This document shows, piece by piece, positions 11,038 to 19,036 of a stretch of 64,000 nt of DNA (positions are counted from its first letter, which is position 1; the number at the start of each line of letters is the position of its first letter). The translations under genes were made by a program, and so were the position numbers. This DNA comes from Roseovarius sp. MMSF_3281 (GTDB lineage Bacteria; Pseudomonadota; Alphaproteobacteria; Rhodobacterales; Rhodobacteraceae), in assembly GCF_030733685.1 (NCBI RefSeq), contig NZ_JASHIM010000003.1:124001-188000 (forward strand), given 5' to 3'. The notes under the pieces were generated by a model. It saw only the letters and a list, made by a program, of their open reading frames with translations. It made no database searches and had not been told where the DNA came from.

Positions 11038-11676
11038 TCAATCGTGAGGCAGATTGGATTTAATCATCTCAAGCAGCTCAGCGGCATTCGGAACTTGCTC
11101 GAACGCGACTGGCACGGTGATCTTCCCCCAATGAACCGGTTGACCGAGATGCGATAGCCCAAATCCAAATGGATTAAGCTCCTGTTGATCCATCAACGCC
11201 CCTATTTTCAGGGATGGGTGGGGCCGGGTCAAAAGGACTTCATACGGGTAGGTCGCGGAATGCGCATTCGACACCACGTAAAGCCGGATGCCAGCGTGCC
11301 AGTTGCGCCCACGGCGACAAACAATGGAGCGTTTATTGGTCACAAAATAGACCAAGGTACAAAGAACAGTTTGCCTTTCATGGGCCGACCACATCGCGGC
11401 AAATATGAAAGCAAGGGACGCCGCGCCATACACCCATATGGCATCAACCCGCCCGAAGAGCGCCTTATCCGGGATGAAAGGCAAGGTACTCCACATTGCC
11501 AGGGCTCCGAATACCATCGAGATAAGGAGAGTCCGCTCGGTGCCGATAGGCTGAAAGAACCGGCGTCCATATTCGGGCCGTCCTGTCCAGACCACGCGTT
11601 CATCGGCATCCAGAATGGTGTTAAGCTCACCATGCGGAAAAACGTCGATTGAAACACCACTCATTCTGCAAAACAT
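11038..11676 (-). CDS. Small membrane protein with PH-like domain
   Basis: A 212-residue protein of unknown function. An N-terminal motif DERVVWTGRP resembles the opening of bacterial PH-like (YdbT/bPH) proteins. Two transmembrane helices lie at about 46-62 and 78-97, followed by a beta-rich segment with VTNKRSIVCRR, also typical of that fold. A second ATG four codons in (11664) is equally possible; neither has a strong ribosome site. Its base composition is visibly less GC-rich than its neighbours, which could mean recent acquisition. It stands alone between hisC and rpsD. Confidence 0.6.
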   Translation of the reverse strand: MFCRMSGVSIDVFPHGELNTILDADERVVWTGRPEYGRRFFQPIGTERTLLISMVFGALAMWSTLPFIPDKALFGRVDAIWVYGAASLAFIFAAMWSAHERQTVLCTLVYFVTNKRSIVCRRGRNWHAGIRLYVVSNAHSATYPYEVLLTRPHPSLKIGALMDQQELNPFGFGLSHLGQPVHWGKITVPVAFEQVPNAAELLEMIKSNLPHD

Positions 11677-11752
11677 CCATTAACCGAAGCACAGACCAGA
11701 CGTGCCACAAATCCGTAAGCAACTACGTCGTTTATACTACATCCCCAACACC

Positions 11753-11789
11753 AAAAAGAAAAAGCCGCGGCGGGTTTCCCCGTCGCGGC
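11753..11789 (-). terminator. Rho-independent terminator of rpsD
   Basis: On the minus strand, an 11-bp stem (GCCGCGACGGG with CCCGCCGCGGC, one mismatch) closes a GAAA tetraloop and runs into TTTTTCTTTTT. It lies 25 bases beyond the rpsD stop. Confidence 0.9.
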
Positions 11790-11813
11790 CTTGGATCCTG
11801 TGGCGCAGAGGTC

Positions 11814-12434
11814 TTAGTTCTGCGCGTAGAATTCGATGACGAGGTTCGGTTCCATCTGCACGGGATAAGGCACATCGCCCAGACCCGGGGTGCGAACGAA
11901 TTTCGCGGTCATTTTCGAATGGTCGGCCTCGATATAGTCGGGCACGTCACGCTCGGGCAGTTGGGTGGCTTCGAGAAGCGCGGTCATCTGCTTGGAACGG
12001 TCGCGGACCTCGACAACGTCGCCCTCTTTCACACGGTAGGAGGGGATGTTGACCTTCTTGCCGTTCACACGGACATGGCCGTGGTTCACGAATTGACGGG
12101 CGGCAAAGACGGTGGCCACGAACTTGGCACGGTAAACAACCGCGTCCAGGCGGCTTTCCAGCAGGCCGATCAGTTGCTCACCGGTGTCGCCGCGCAGACG
12201 CTCGGCCTCGGCAAAGATGCGGCGGAACTGTTTTTCCGTCAGGTCGCCGTAGTAGCCTTTCAGCTTCTGCTTGGCACGAAGCTGCAGGCCGAAGTCGGAC
12301 ATCTTGCCCTTGCGGCGCTGACCGTGTTGGCCGGGGCCGTATTCACGGCGGTTGACGGGGGATTTCGGACGACCCCAGATGTTTTCGCCCATCCGGCGGT
12401 CAATCTTGTACTTGGCAGACGTGCGTTTGGTCAC
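11814..12434 (-). CDS. rpsD: 30S ribosomal protein S4
   Basis: A 206-residue primary 16S rRNA-binding protein of the small subunit, also a translational repressor in many bacteria. It begins [25 protein letters not shown] and has the S4 RNA-binding domain with [11 protein letters not shown] and [21 protein letters not shown]. The start codon is GTG at 12434, supported by AAGGAG about 8 bases upstream. It is monocistronic here, with its own strong terminator, as is usual in alphaproteobacteria where rpsD is separate from the alpha operon. Confidence 0.97.
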   Translation of the reverse strand: MTKRTSAKYKIDRRMGENIWGRPKSPVNRREYGPGQHGQRRKGKMSDFGLQLRAKQKLKGYYGDLTEKQFRRIFAEAERLRGDTGEQLIGLLESRLDAVVYRAKFVATVFAARQFVNHGHVRVNGKKVNIPSYRVKEGDVVEVRDRSKQMTALLEATQLPERDVPDYIEADHSKMTAKFVRTPGLGDVPYPVQMEPNLVIEFYAQN

Positions 12435-12461
12435 GGCTGATCTCCTTTATGGTGGCAGTTC

Positions 12462-12520
12462 AGCTTGATCCGAAAACCGGTTCCCACTTTTCGGGCTGAA
12501 ATCGCGTTTCAGCTTGAACC
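12462..12520. repeat. Dispersed palindromic motif upstream of rpsD
   Basis: The segment contains CCGAAAA (12471-12477) and TTTTCGG (12488-12494) around CCGGTTCCCAC, then TGAAA-TCGCG-TTTCA. The first part resembles a short intergenic repeat I associate with alphaproteobacterial genomes. No gene is seen in the rest of 12435-12690. Confidence 0.4.
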
Positions 12521-12690
12521 ATGGGGCCGTCAGGCGGATCGCCTCGTGCCGTTGCTAAAGGGCGTTGTCCTTTGGTCTTACCCGGTTGCCCGGCGCCCGA
12601 CAGGCATCCCCTTGCGGGGGCCGCCAACACCAATGAAGCCGCGCTTATACGCGCGTCATGTGCAGAGTCAACCGCACAAATGCCACTGTC

Positions 12691-13755
12691 TCAGGCCGCG
12701 TCGTGCAGCAGGATGGCCGCCTCGGAACTGTTCAGGCTGCGCCGTGCGAAACTGCCGTAGGTATGCGGCTCGGATTCTAGGTGCGGGTTGAGGCCCAGAA
12801 GCCTTGCGCGATCCTCGTCCGCCAGGGTGGCCAAGGATGTGCTGGCGGGGTGGAAGCTTTCGGTTTCCACGCCATTGGCCCAAAGCACCTGGTGGCGCGG
12901 GAGCATGAGGTGGATATAGGTCACCTCGCGCAGGGCGGCATCCACCGTTACCGTGGACTGGTTCACCAGATCGCGGGCGGTGACCAGAACCTCGGGCGTG
13001 TTGAACAGCGCGCGGGCCTCGTCACCGTCCAGAAGCATGCGGTGACTGGGCGAGACCAGCAGTTCCTCGTCCGGGCGGTCGCCGCCAAAGGCCCCGGCCT
13101 TGATCCGGATGGGCCGCAGGTAGGGCATGGCAAAGAGCCGCGCACCACTCATCCGGCGGCTGCCGATCCACTGGATTTCCTCGGCCCCGTTGTCCTTGGT
13201 TTGCACCATGTCGCCTTCGCGCAGGTCCTCGACAAGGCGCGGCCCGTCGGGGGTATGGATGCGCGTGCCGAGGGTAAAACAGATCACCCCGCCGGTTTCC
13301 GGCCCGGTCGAGGGATGCCGCAACCCTTCCAGCGATTGGTGCACCACCCACATTTCCGTATCGCGCGGAGGGATTTCATCCACGAACAGCAAAAGCGGCG
13401 GTGCCCCGCCGCCCACTTCGATCAAGGTTACGGTGAAGCTGCGCGCGCCGTCGGTGACAACGAAACCGCTGTCCATCAAAGGCTCGTTCACCTCGACGCT
13501 GTGAATATCCTTGGTGTTGGTTCGCGCCGCCCCCACGAGGCGCCGCACAAGTCGTGCCGCCCGTTTGCGGCAATTTGTTTCGTCGTCTGCCCGTTCCAGT
13601 CGCAGGACCTCGCTGGGTCCGTCGACGCGTACTGCATCGCCACGCCAAGACCACGCGGCCCCCACACTGAGTGCTTGTACGGGGCCGGATTCGAGTCCGT
13701 CCACTTCCGTCTGCGACCAGGAGATGACAAACGCGCCACGAAAGCCCGTCTTCAT
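12691..13755 (-). CDS. Hint (hedgehog/intein-type) domain protein
   Basis: A 354-residue protein with a Hint_2 domain at about 157-300. The nucleophile-type cysteine is Cys159 in CFTLGTRIHTPDG, followed by LVEDLREGD and the block-B histidine motif SPSHRMLLDG. The intein-like terminal His-Asn is absent, so thioester formation or N-terminal cleavage could occur but not full splicing. The N-terminal about 155 residues are beta-rich and unrecognised. Such single-Hint proteins are common in Rhodobacterales, often with secreted or RTX partners, but none is adjacent here. The upstream 90 bases are markedly A/T-rich and probably hold the promoter. Confidence 0.82.
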   Translation of the reverse strand: MKTGFRGAFVISWSQTEVDGLESGPVQALSVGAAWSWRGDAVRVDGPSEVLRLERADDETNCRKRAARLVRRLVGAARTNTKDIHSVEVNEPLMDSGFVVTDGARSFTVTLIEVGGGAPPLLLFVDEIPPRDTEMWVVHQSLEGLRHPSTGPETGGVICFTLGTRIHTPDGPRLVEDLREGDMVQTKDNGAEEIQWIGSRRMSGARLFAMPYLRPIRIKAGAFGGDRPDEELLVSPSHRMLLDGDEARALFNTPEVLVTARDLVNQSTVTVDAALREVTYIHLMLPRHQVLWANGVETESFHPASTSLATLADEDRARLLGLNPHLESEPHTYGSFARRSLNSSEAAILLHDAA

Positions 13756-13845
13756 TACCCGTATGCCTGCCTATTTTATTTTTTTATTAACCAATAATTT
13801 AACAAAAACGAATCACCCTGAGAAGCCCTCAAGAATCACTTTTGG

Positions 13846-14778
13846 TTAGAATTTCAGGTCTAAACGTATAGATCCTACAACCTGTGATTGGCGTTGGGCC
13901 TTGAATTCCTTGTCAAGCCACGTCACGCCATAGAACAGCTTGCTGCCCCCGGCCCCCTCCCAATGGACGCCCGCACGCAGGCGGTTGCGCGTATCGGTCA
14001 GGCGATAGCCACGGGATGAGGGCAGGAAGATACTGTCGGCCACATAGGCCAGGTCGCCGCCCAGAACGAATTTCAGGCCCTCGGTTTCATCGTCAATCCC
14101 CTTGTAGAGGTGCCCGGTCACCGGCTCGCGCAGCATCAGCCCCCCTGCCCCGAGGCCGTCGAACATCACGTCCGCCCCGGCGCGCAGCATGGACTCGGCC
14201 CCAAGCCGCGCTTCGACAAAGGGGCGCAGGGCGGTGCCGCCCGATCCAAGCCGATAGGTCCGGCCCAGTTCCATCACCGCCGTGGCGTGAACATCGTTGC
14301 CGATCTGCGCCGCCTTGGTGGCGGGCGCAGGGTCCAGCCCGCCCAGCGCATCGTGCAGCGCCTCCTGCACCGTATCCAGGCCCAGTTGCGGCCCCGTCAC
14401 CGTCACATCAGCGCCCAGCGCCACCTCGGAGGCCCCCGCCATGAAATGGCTGTGCAGGCCCATGGTCAGCATCTGCGCATAGGGCCGGTCGCCCGCGGCG
14501 GGGGCGGCAAGGTTTTCCGGCCCCATGATTTCGGCGTTGAAGCGCAATTCCAGCATCCGGCCGAAGGCATCGGGGCGCTGCCCCTGCCATTCCGGCCCCC
14601 AAAGATAACTGAGCGCAATCGAGCCTGTGCGCCACCTGTCATAGCCATCGCCGATCACGTCATTGGTGATCAGGCGGCCATGGCCCAGATACCCGCGCCC
14701 CTCGGCCTGTGCGGAGTTTACGGCAAAGCCGGCCAAGGCAAGGGCCGTGGCCAGCACGGCGGCGAAAAGGCGCGTCAT
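13846..14778 (-). CDS. LpxR-like (DUF2219) outer-membrane lipid A deacylase family protein
   Basis: A 310-residue predicted beta-barrel with signal peptide (TRLFAAVLATALALAGF, cleavage after NSAQA) and a C-terminal Phe as in outer-membrane proteins. Family features: an N-terminal TNDVIGDGYDRW segment, AGDRPYAQMLTMG and the VTGPQLGLDTVQEALHDALGG segment carrying the histidine expected at the active site. LpxR removes the 3'-acyloxyacyl chain of lipid A; activity of this distant member is inferred. The start at 14778 gives a standard signal peptide; a start seven codons earlier (14799) is also possible. Confidence 0.72.
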   Translation of the reverse strand: MTRLFAAVLATALALAGFAVNSAQAEGRGYLGHGRLITNDVIGDGYDRWRTGSIALSYLWGPEWQGQRPDAFGRMLELRFNAEIMGPENLAAPAAGDRPYAQMLTMGLHSHFMAGASEVALGADVTVTGPQLGLDTVQEALHDALGGLDPAPATKAAQIGNDVHATAVMELGRTYRLGSGGTALRPFVEARLGAESMLRAGADVMFDGLGAGGLMLREPVTGHLYKGIDDETEGLKFVLGGDLAYVADSIFLPSSRGYRLTDTRNRLRAGVHWEGAGGSKLFYGVTWLDKEFKAQRQSQVVGSIRLDLKF

Positions 14779-14893
14779 TGTAATCCATCCCGAATTCATC
14801 GCCCCCCGGCACAGGCCGGGATACCATCCTGCCGGGGATCTGACCAGTTGGCAGATGACACTCGCCTGCCGGGTGTGTCCGGTTTGCGCCGCT

Positions 14894-16036
14894 TCAGGCG
14901 ATATGCGGGCCGGTCGGCGTGGTGGTCAGGCATTCCGCCCCGTCCGGCCCCAAAAGCACGGTGTTGGAAACAAAGAAATTGCCGCGCCCGGTTTCGGTGA
15001 ACCATGACATCAGGTGGAAGGTCATGCCCGCTTCCATCAGCAGATCGGAATCATGCCGCAGGCCGGTCACCCGTGGCCCACCCGTCCACGAGGGCGGAAA
15101 GCCGATGCCCACCAGGTAGCCGCAGTGATGGCGGCGATACTCGGGCATGCCTGCCGCATCCACCACCGCCTGCCAGCCGTTGTAAACATCCTTGGCCGTG
15201 ACCCCTGGCTTGAGCGCCGCCAGCGTGGCGGCAAAGGCGCGTTGCGCAAGATCGGCCATCTCGGCGTCCTCATCGGAGATTCCGCCGATATTCACCAGCC
15301 GCCCCATGGGCGCGTTATAGCGCGCGACACATCCGGCGATTTCCAGGAACACCGCCTCGCGATGCACCCCCTCGCCCCAGCTTGTGTGCTCTTCGGCCAT
15401 CCGCGCGGCGGGGCGCAGGAAGGGGCCAAAGCCGGGCGGCGTTCCGCCCGCGCGGGTCATGGCGGAGAGGCATTCGGCAGCCACATCGGCCTCGGCCGCG
15501 CCATCGTGCACGGCGGCAATCGCGGCTTGCGTGCCTGCATCGGCGGCCTTGGCCGCGCGCCGCATGAAGCCCTGCTCCTCGGGCGATTTGACCAGCCGCA
15601 GGTGATCGACCATGCCGGTGATGTCCTGCCACGCGCCCACCTCAAGCCCCGCCTTGATCCGTGCGCCCATGCCATAGGCAAGGCCCGGGGACATTTCCTC
15701 GACCCCCACGGTCTTGCCCGCCGCCCTGCCCGCCATATGGCGCAGCAAAACGTCTGCGGCAGACTCGGAATCGCTGTGGCCCAGGAAGGCGGCATTGCGC
15801 ACCATGTTGCGAATGGCCACGTGCTCCATCTGTCGTGTGATCAGGGTCATATCGCCCGTCGCCGGTACGATCAGGACATGCGGCGCGAAATACCCCCAGT
15901 GGTCCAGCCCGATCAGGTAAAAGATATTCTCGGGCGAGGACAAAAGCGCGATATCAACGCCCCTTTCCGCCATGGCCTTGCGCGTCGCGGCGAGGCGGCG
16001 ATCCAATTCGGCGTCACAGAACGGGTTGCTGTGCAT
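14894..16036 (-). CDS. M24-fold hydrolase resembling ectoine hydrolase DoeA/EutD
   Basis: A 380-residue creatinase/prolidase-fold protein. The N-terminal domain (about 10-130) and the C-terminal pita-bread domain are complete, but the five metal-ligand positions of true M24 peptidases are not kept: the Asp of the first strand is Glu (VFLEIAGCVARY), the second Asp is lost near APMGRLV, and the late Glu positions read MTFHLMSW and FFVSNTVLL. This recalls creatinase and DoeA/EutD, which hydrolyse small cyclic amides or ureas. The start at 16036 is supported by AGGAAGGA. A racemase-family gene related to EutA diverges from it. The substrate is inferred and uncertain. Confidence 0.7.
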   Translation of the reverse strand: MHSNPFCDAELDRRLAATRKAMAERGVDIALLSSPENIFYLIGLDHWGYFAPHVLIVPATGDMTLITRQMEHVAIRNMVRNAAFLGHSDSESAADVLLRHMAGRAAGKTVGVEEMSPGLAYGMGARIKAGLEVGAWQDITGMVDHLRLVKSPEEQGFMRRAAKAADAGTQAAIAAVHDGAAEADVAAECLSAMTRAGGTPPGFGPFLRPAARMAEEHTSWGEGVHREAVFLEIAGCVARYNAPMGRLVNIGGISDEDAEMADLAQRAFAATLAALKPGVTAKDVYNGWQAVVDAAGMPEYRRHHCGYLVGIGFPPSWTGGPRVTGLRHDSDLLMEAGMTFHLMSWFTETGRGNFFVSNTVLLGPDGAECLTTTPTGPHIA

Positions 16037-16176
16037 GCTGCTGATCCTTCCTGTTTCGCGGGAAATGGTCGGCGGGGGCCTGCGGCAGACCTGTCCTGAT
16101 TGCGCCTTTTCCCGGCCACTTCGCGACAAAGTACAAGCGCATTTACAAATGGCTTCACCCGTCGGAATATAGCCCC

Positions 16177-16953
16177 ATGGCCAAGGATCTTGATCAGGCA
16201 GAACGCGAGGCCATCCTCGCACAGCCACGCTTTGACGACGGGTTGAACGCCCGCGCCAAGATCGGCTTTGTCCTCATTCCCAACGAACAGACCACCGAGG
16301 CCGAGATGACGCGCCTCGTGCCCGAAGGTGTCGGCACCTATTTTTCCCGCGTGGTCATGCCGCGCGAGATTTCCACCGAAAGCTTGGGCCAGGTGCGCGG
16401 GTCGCTGGCCGAAACGGCGGCCCGTATCCTGCCCGACGATGGGCTGGACGTGGTGGCCTATGCCTGCACCTCTGGCACCGTGGCCTTGGGCGAGGATGTC
16501 ACCCACGCCGAACTTGCCCGCGCGGTGCCGGGGGCCAAACCCACTTCGCTTGCGGGGGCGGTGCGCAAGGCGCTTTCGGCGATGGGGGTCAAGCGGTTGG
16601 TCCTTGGCAGCCCCTATATCCCCGAGTTGAACGCCAACGTGGTGCGCTATCTCGAAGGGGCCGGGTTCGAGGTGCTGGCCGCCCATGGCATGGGCTTGCA
16701 TTACGACACCGAGATGACCCGCGTAGCACCCGATTACATCGCCGATTACGCCCGCGCCATCGACCGCGCAGAGGCCGACGCCGTACTGCTGAGTTGCGGT
16801 GCCCTGCGCAGTATCGAGGTGGTGGACCGTATCGAGCAGGATCTGGGCAAGCCGGTGATCTGCTCCAATCAGGCCCTTCTCTGGGATTGCCTGCGGCTGG
16901 CCGGGATAGGTGATGCCCTACCCGGTTTGGGGCGGCTCTTTCGGGAACATTGA
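16177..16953 (+). CDS. Asp/Glu racemase-family protein (EutA / arylmalonate decarboxylase-like)
   Basis: A 258-residue protein of the aspartate/glutamate/hydantoin racemase superfamily. The two catalytic-position cysteines are visible in AYACTSGT (about residue 103) and LLSCGALRS (about residue 199), so a two-base or cysteine-dependent reaction is possible. Maleate isomerase, arylmalonate decarboxylase and EutA of ectoine catabolism share this layout. It is divergent from the DoeA/EutD-like gene with a 140-base shared promoter region, which suggests a two-gene pathway. No ectoine transporter, EutB or EutC gene is in the window. Confidence 0.72.
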   Translation: MAKDLDQAEREAILAQPRFDDGLNARAKIGFVLIPNEQTTEAEMTRLVPEGVGTYFSRVVMPREISTESLGQVRGSLAETAARILPDDGLDVVAYACTSGTVALGEDVTHAELARAVPGAKPTSLAGAVRKALSAMGVKRLVLGSPYIPELNANVVRYLEGAGFEVLAAHGMGLHYDTEMTRVAPDYIADYARAIDRAEADAVLLSCGALRSIEVVDRIEQDLGKPVICSNQALLWDCLRLAGIGDALPGLGRLFREH

Positions 16954-17119
16954 CCGGCCCCCGGGGTGCGCGGGGCATGTTTGGTCATGAGGGAGAATTT
17001 TTAGCTTCATCCCGCCTTGTTTGCTCCGCAAGGGGTGTTCGACCACCCGGCGCTTTGAGCAAGGTGGAGGCCCTGCTGAAGGCGACCCACGGCAAGCGGC
17101 GCAGGCATCAAGGCAAGAT

Positions 17120-17439
17120 ATGTCGGATACCCGGCGTCCTCACCATTCTCACCGTGCAAACAGGGGGGTTCGCCGCGGTCTCGCTTCAGAACTCATTGCC
17201 TTTGTCAGCCACTTCATGGCCCCATCGCGCTCACCTTCGCGCGCCAGGACGAGGTGTTCACAAAACTCCTCGAAGATGCGCCTTTCCGCAAAGACATCTC
17301 CGCCGGGCTTCTGGGCGAAGGCATACAGGCCTTCGCCATTCAGGCCCTCGCCCTGGACTTCTGCACGATCAACAATGAAATGCCCTTGGAAGACCGGCTG
17401 TCGGTTTATCTGGAGGCTTGGTTACTGCCCCAAACCTGA
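17120..17439 (+). pseudogene. Small gene, apparently split by a one-base frameshift
   Basis: From ATG 17120 (AAGG about 8 bases upstream) one frame reads MSDTRRPHHSH ... LIAFVSHFMAP up to about 17222. The next frame continues as IALTFARQDEVFTKLLEDAP ... LSVYLEAWLLPQT and stops at 17439. Both halves have coding-like codon use. Adding one C to the run of four at 17219-17222 would join them into a single 106-residue, acidic, mainly helical protein. I do not recognise a family. It could be a sequencing error, a recent pseudogene or a genuine recoding event. A GTG at 17254 could otherwise start a 61-residue protein alone. The 165 bases before 17120 show nothing else. Confidence 0.45.
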
Positions 17440-17441
17440 TG

Positions 17442-18305
17442 TCATTCGGCCGCGAGGGGCGTCGATTTCGGGCTGCCGATCTGGACCAATTCCGCGATCA
17501 CCCCTTCCAGCAATCGCTTGAAGCCTTCGAAATTGCCGTTCGGGCGGATCAACTGCTCGTTCATGTAAAGCGCCCTGTCAATCTCGATCTGCACGGCATG
17601 GCGACCGCGCGAGGGGCGGCCATAACGCTGCGTGATATAGGCACCGGCAAAGGGCGTGTTACGCACCACGATAAGCCCCGCCGCCTGAAAGGCCGCCTCG
17701 ATCCGGCTGACCACCTCGTCACTGGCCGAGGCGCCGAAACGATCGCCCAAGACCACTTCGGGCCGCCTGGCCCCCATGCGCACCACCGAATCCATCGCCT
17801 CGTGCGGCATCGAATGACAATCCAGAAGAACCGACTGCCCAAAAATCGTTTGCGCCTGATCCAGTTGCCCGGCCAAGGCCTCGTGGTAGGGCCGCCAATA
17901 GGTGTCAATACGCCGCTCGGCCTCGGCGCGTTGCAGTTTGCCGGTATAAATCGCGCGACCGTTGGCCACGACGCGCGGGATCACCCCCAGCCCCGAGGCA
18001 ACGCGCGGATTATGCCGTAACTTGCCAACCCCTTCGATCAGTGCCGGGTCCAGTTCATCGGCGCTCCGGTTCAAATCCACGTAAGCGCGCGGCGCTCCTG
18101 CCTTCAGCAAAGGCGCACCGAAACGGGGCGCCGCCTCAAACAGGTCATCCACGAAAGCATCTTCCGATGACCGCACCTGGTGCTGATCAAGGGCCGTCTT
18201 GCGCAGGAAAGACCATGGATAATCCCGCCCGCTGTGGGGCGAGGCAAAGACCACGCTGGTGGTCCGTCGCTCGGGGTGCGTCAGATGAAATGCGGCCTTT
18301 GGCAT
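17442..18305 (-). CDS. N-formylglutamate amidohydrolase family protein
   Basis: A 287-residue FGase-family enzyme that hydrolyses N-formyl-L-glutamate to formate and glutamate, the last step of one histidine degradation route. Seen: FASPHSGRDYP near the N-terminus, AYVDLNRSADELDP, a LLDCHSMP metal-site motif and GRPSRGRHAVQIEIDRALYM near the C-terminus. AGGAGG six bases before the ATG at 18305 decides the start over the longer frame (18323). No other hut gene is nearby, so the true substrate may be another N-acyl amino acid. It converges on the split small gene with only 2 bases between stops. Confidence 0.85.
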   Translation of the reverse strand: MPKAAFHLTHPERRTTSVVFASPHSGRDYPWSFLRKTALDQHQVRSSEDAFVDDLFEAAPRFGAPLLKAGAPRAYVDLNRSADELDPALIEGVGKLRHNPRVASGLGVIPRVVANGRAIYTGKLQRAEAERRIDTYWRPYHEALAGQLDQAQTIFGQSVLLDCHSMPHEAMDSVVRMGARRPEVVLGDRFGASASDEVVSRIEAAFQAAGLIVVRNTPFAGAYITQRYGRPSRGRHAVQIEIDRALYMNEQLIRPNGNFEGFKRLLEGVIAELVQIGSPKSTPLAAE

Positions 18306-18358
18306 CCGTCCCTCCTGTTGCATTGCATCATAGACTGAAAATGTGTTTCTAAAAGCCC

Positions 18359-18387
18359 TTGATCCCCCCGCCGACTCCTTTTATAGA
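18359..18387 (+). promoter_or_regulatory. Sigma-70-type promoter of tRNA-Val
   Basis: TTGATC (18359-18364), a 17-base spacer and TATAGA (18382-18387). The tRNA begins 65 bases beyond the -10 element. Confidence 0.5.
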
Positions 18388-18451
18388 CCCGGCCTACTGG
18401 CGCGGGATTCCGCGCCCCTATTCGTTGGGGCGGATCCGCAAAGGTATTCAT

Positions 18452-18526
18452 GGGCGATTAGCTCAGCGGTAGAGCACTTCGTTGACATCGAAGGGGTCAC
18501 TAGTTCGAACCTAGTATCGCCCACCA
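18452..18526 (+). tRNA. tRNA-Val (anticodon GAC)
   Basis: A 75-nt cloverleaf. The acceptor stem GGGCGAT pairs with ATCGCCC, the D-arm is AGCTCAGCGGTAGAGC, the anticodon arm is CTTCG-TTGACAT-CGAAG with anticodon GAC, the T-arm contains GTTCGAA, and the encoded 3' end is ACCA. It decodes GUC and GUU. Confidence 0.95.
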
Positions 18527-18607
18527 TGAATTCACTGTTTCGCCTCTCGCGCGGAACGCCCGTAACCCCAGGCGCTGGCCCGCGCCGCGACAAAGTAGGA
18601 GAAGACC

Positions 18608-18733
18608 ATGAAGGTCAAGAACTCGCTCCGCTCGCTGAAGAACCGGCACCGTGACTGCCGGGTCGTGCGCCGCAAAGGCCGCGTCTATGTCATCAACAAG
18701 ACTCAGCGTCGGTTCAAAGCCCGTCAGGGCTGA
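18608..18733 (+). CDS. rpmJ: 50S ribosomal protein L36 (zinc-free type)
   Basis: A 41-residue basic protein, [17 protein letters not shown] at its start and [10 protein letters not shown] at its end, matching bacterial L36 in the variant without the zinc-ribbon Cys set (a single Cys17). L36 binds 23S rRNA domains II, V and VI. AGGAGA lies about 8 bases before the ATG. It is monocistronic with its own terminator, as is usual in alphaproteobacteria. Confidence 0.95.
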   Translation: MKVKNSLRSLKNRHRDCRVVRRKGRVYVINKTQRRFKARQG

Positions 18734-18753
18734 TCCGGACGGATCCGAATTTC

Positions 18754-18786
18754 AAGGCCTCGCCACCCGGCGGGGCCTTTTCTTTT
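18754..18786 (+). terminator. Rho-independent terminator of rpmJ
   Basis: AAGGCCTCGCC (18754-18764) pairs with GGCGGGGCCTT (18769-18779) with one wobble and runs into TTTTCTTTT. Confidence 0.9.
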
Positions 18787-18910
18787 GGCGATGATAACGT
18801 GATCGCCCGCAACTCCGAACAGCAATCAGACGGTATTGCCGATTCCGTACTTGCGCGACGCGCTGCGCCGACCGTACCTTGACAACATGGAGCCATCACA
18901 GGGACGCGTC

Positions 18911-19036
18911 ATGTATTTGCGGGCCTCAGCCATCCCCGCAACACTTGTCGCCACTGGCGGGGCGATATGGGCACTTGCCGAAGGTGGCGGGTATATTCGT
19001 GGGAAACTCAATCCTACCGGGCCAGGAGTTGCTTGA
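18911..19036 (+). CDS. Possible 41-residue membrane peptide upstream of the DUF900 hydrolase
   Basis: A short frame starting MYLRASAIPATLV with one hydrophobic helix (about residues 6-23). Its TGA shares the A with the ATG of the following gene (TGATG), which would allow translational coupling. There is no strong ribosome site and no recognised family, so it may simply be leader sequence. Confidence 0.2.
   Translation: MYLRASAIPATLVATGGAIWALAEGGGYIRGKLNPTGPGVA

Noticed and set aside
14894-16953. Complete ectoine degradation cluster
   Set aside because: Transporter, EutB, EutC, EutE and regulator genes are missing from both sides, so only two family relatives can be claimed.
17442-18305. Histidine-utilisation (hut) operon
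   Set aside because: The N-formylglutamate amidohydrolase stands alone; no hutU, hutH, hutI or hutF gene is in the window.
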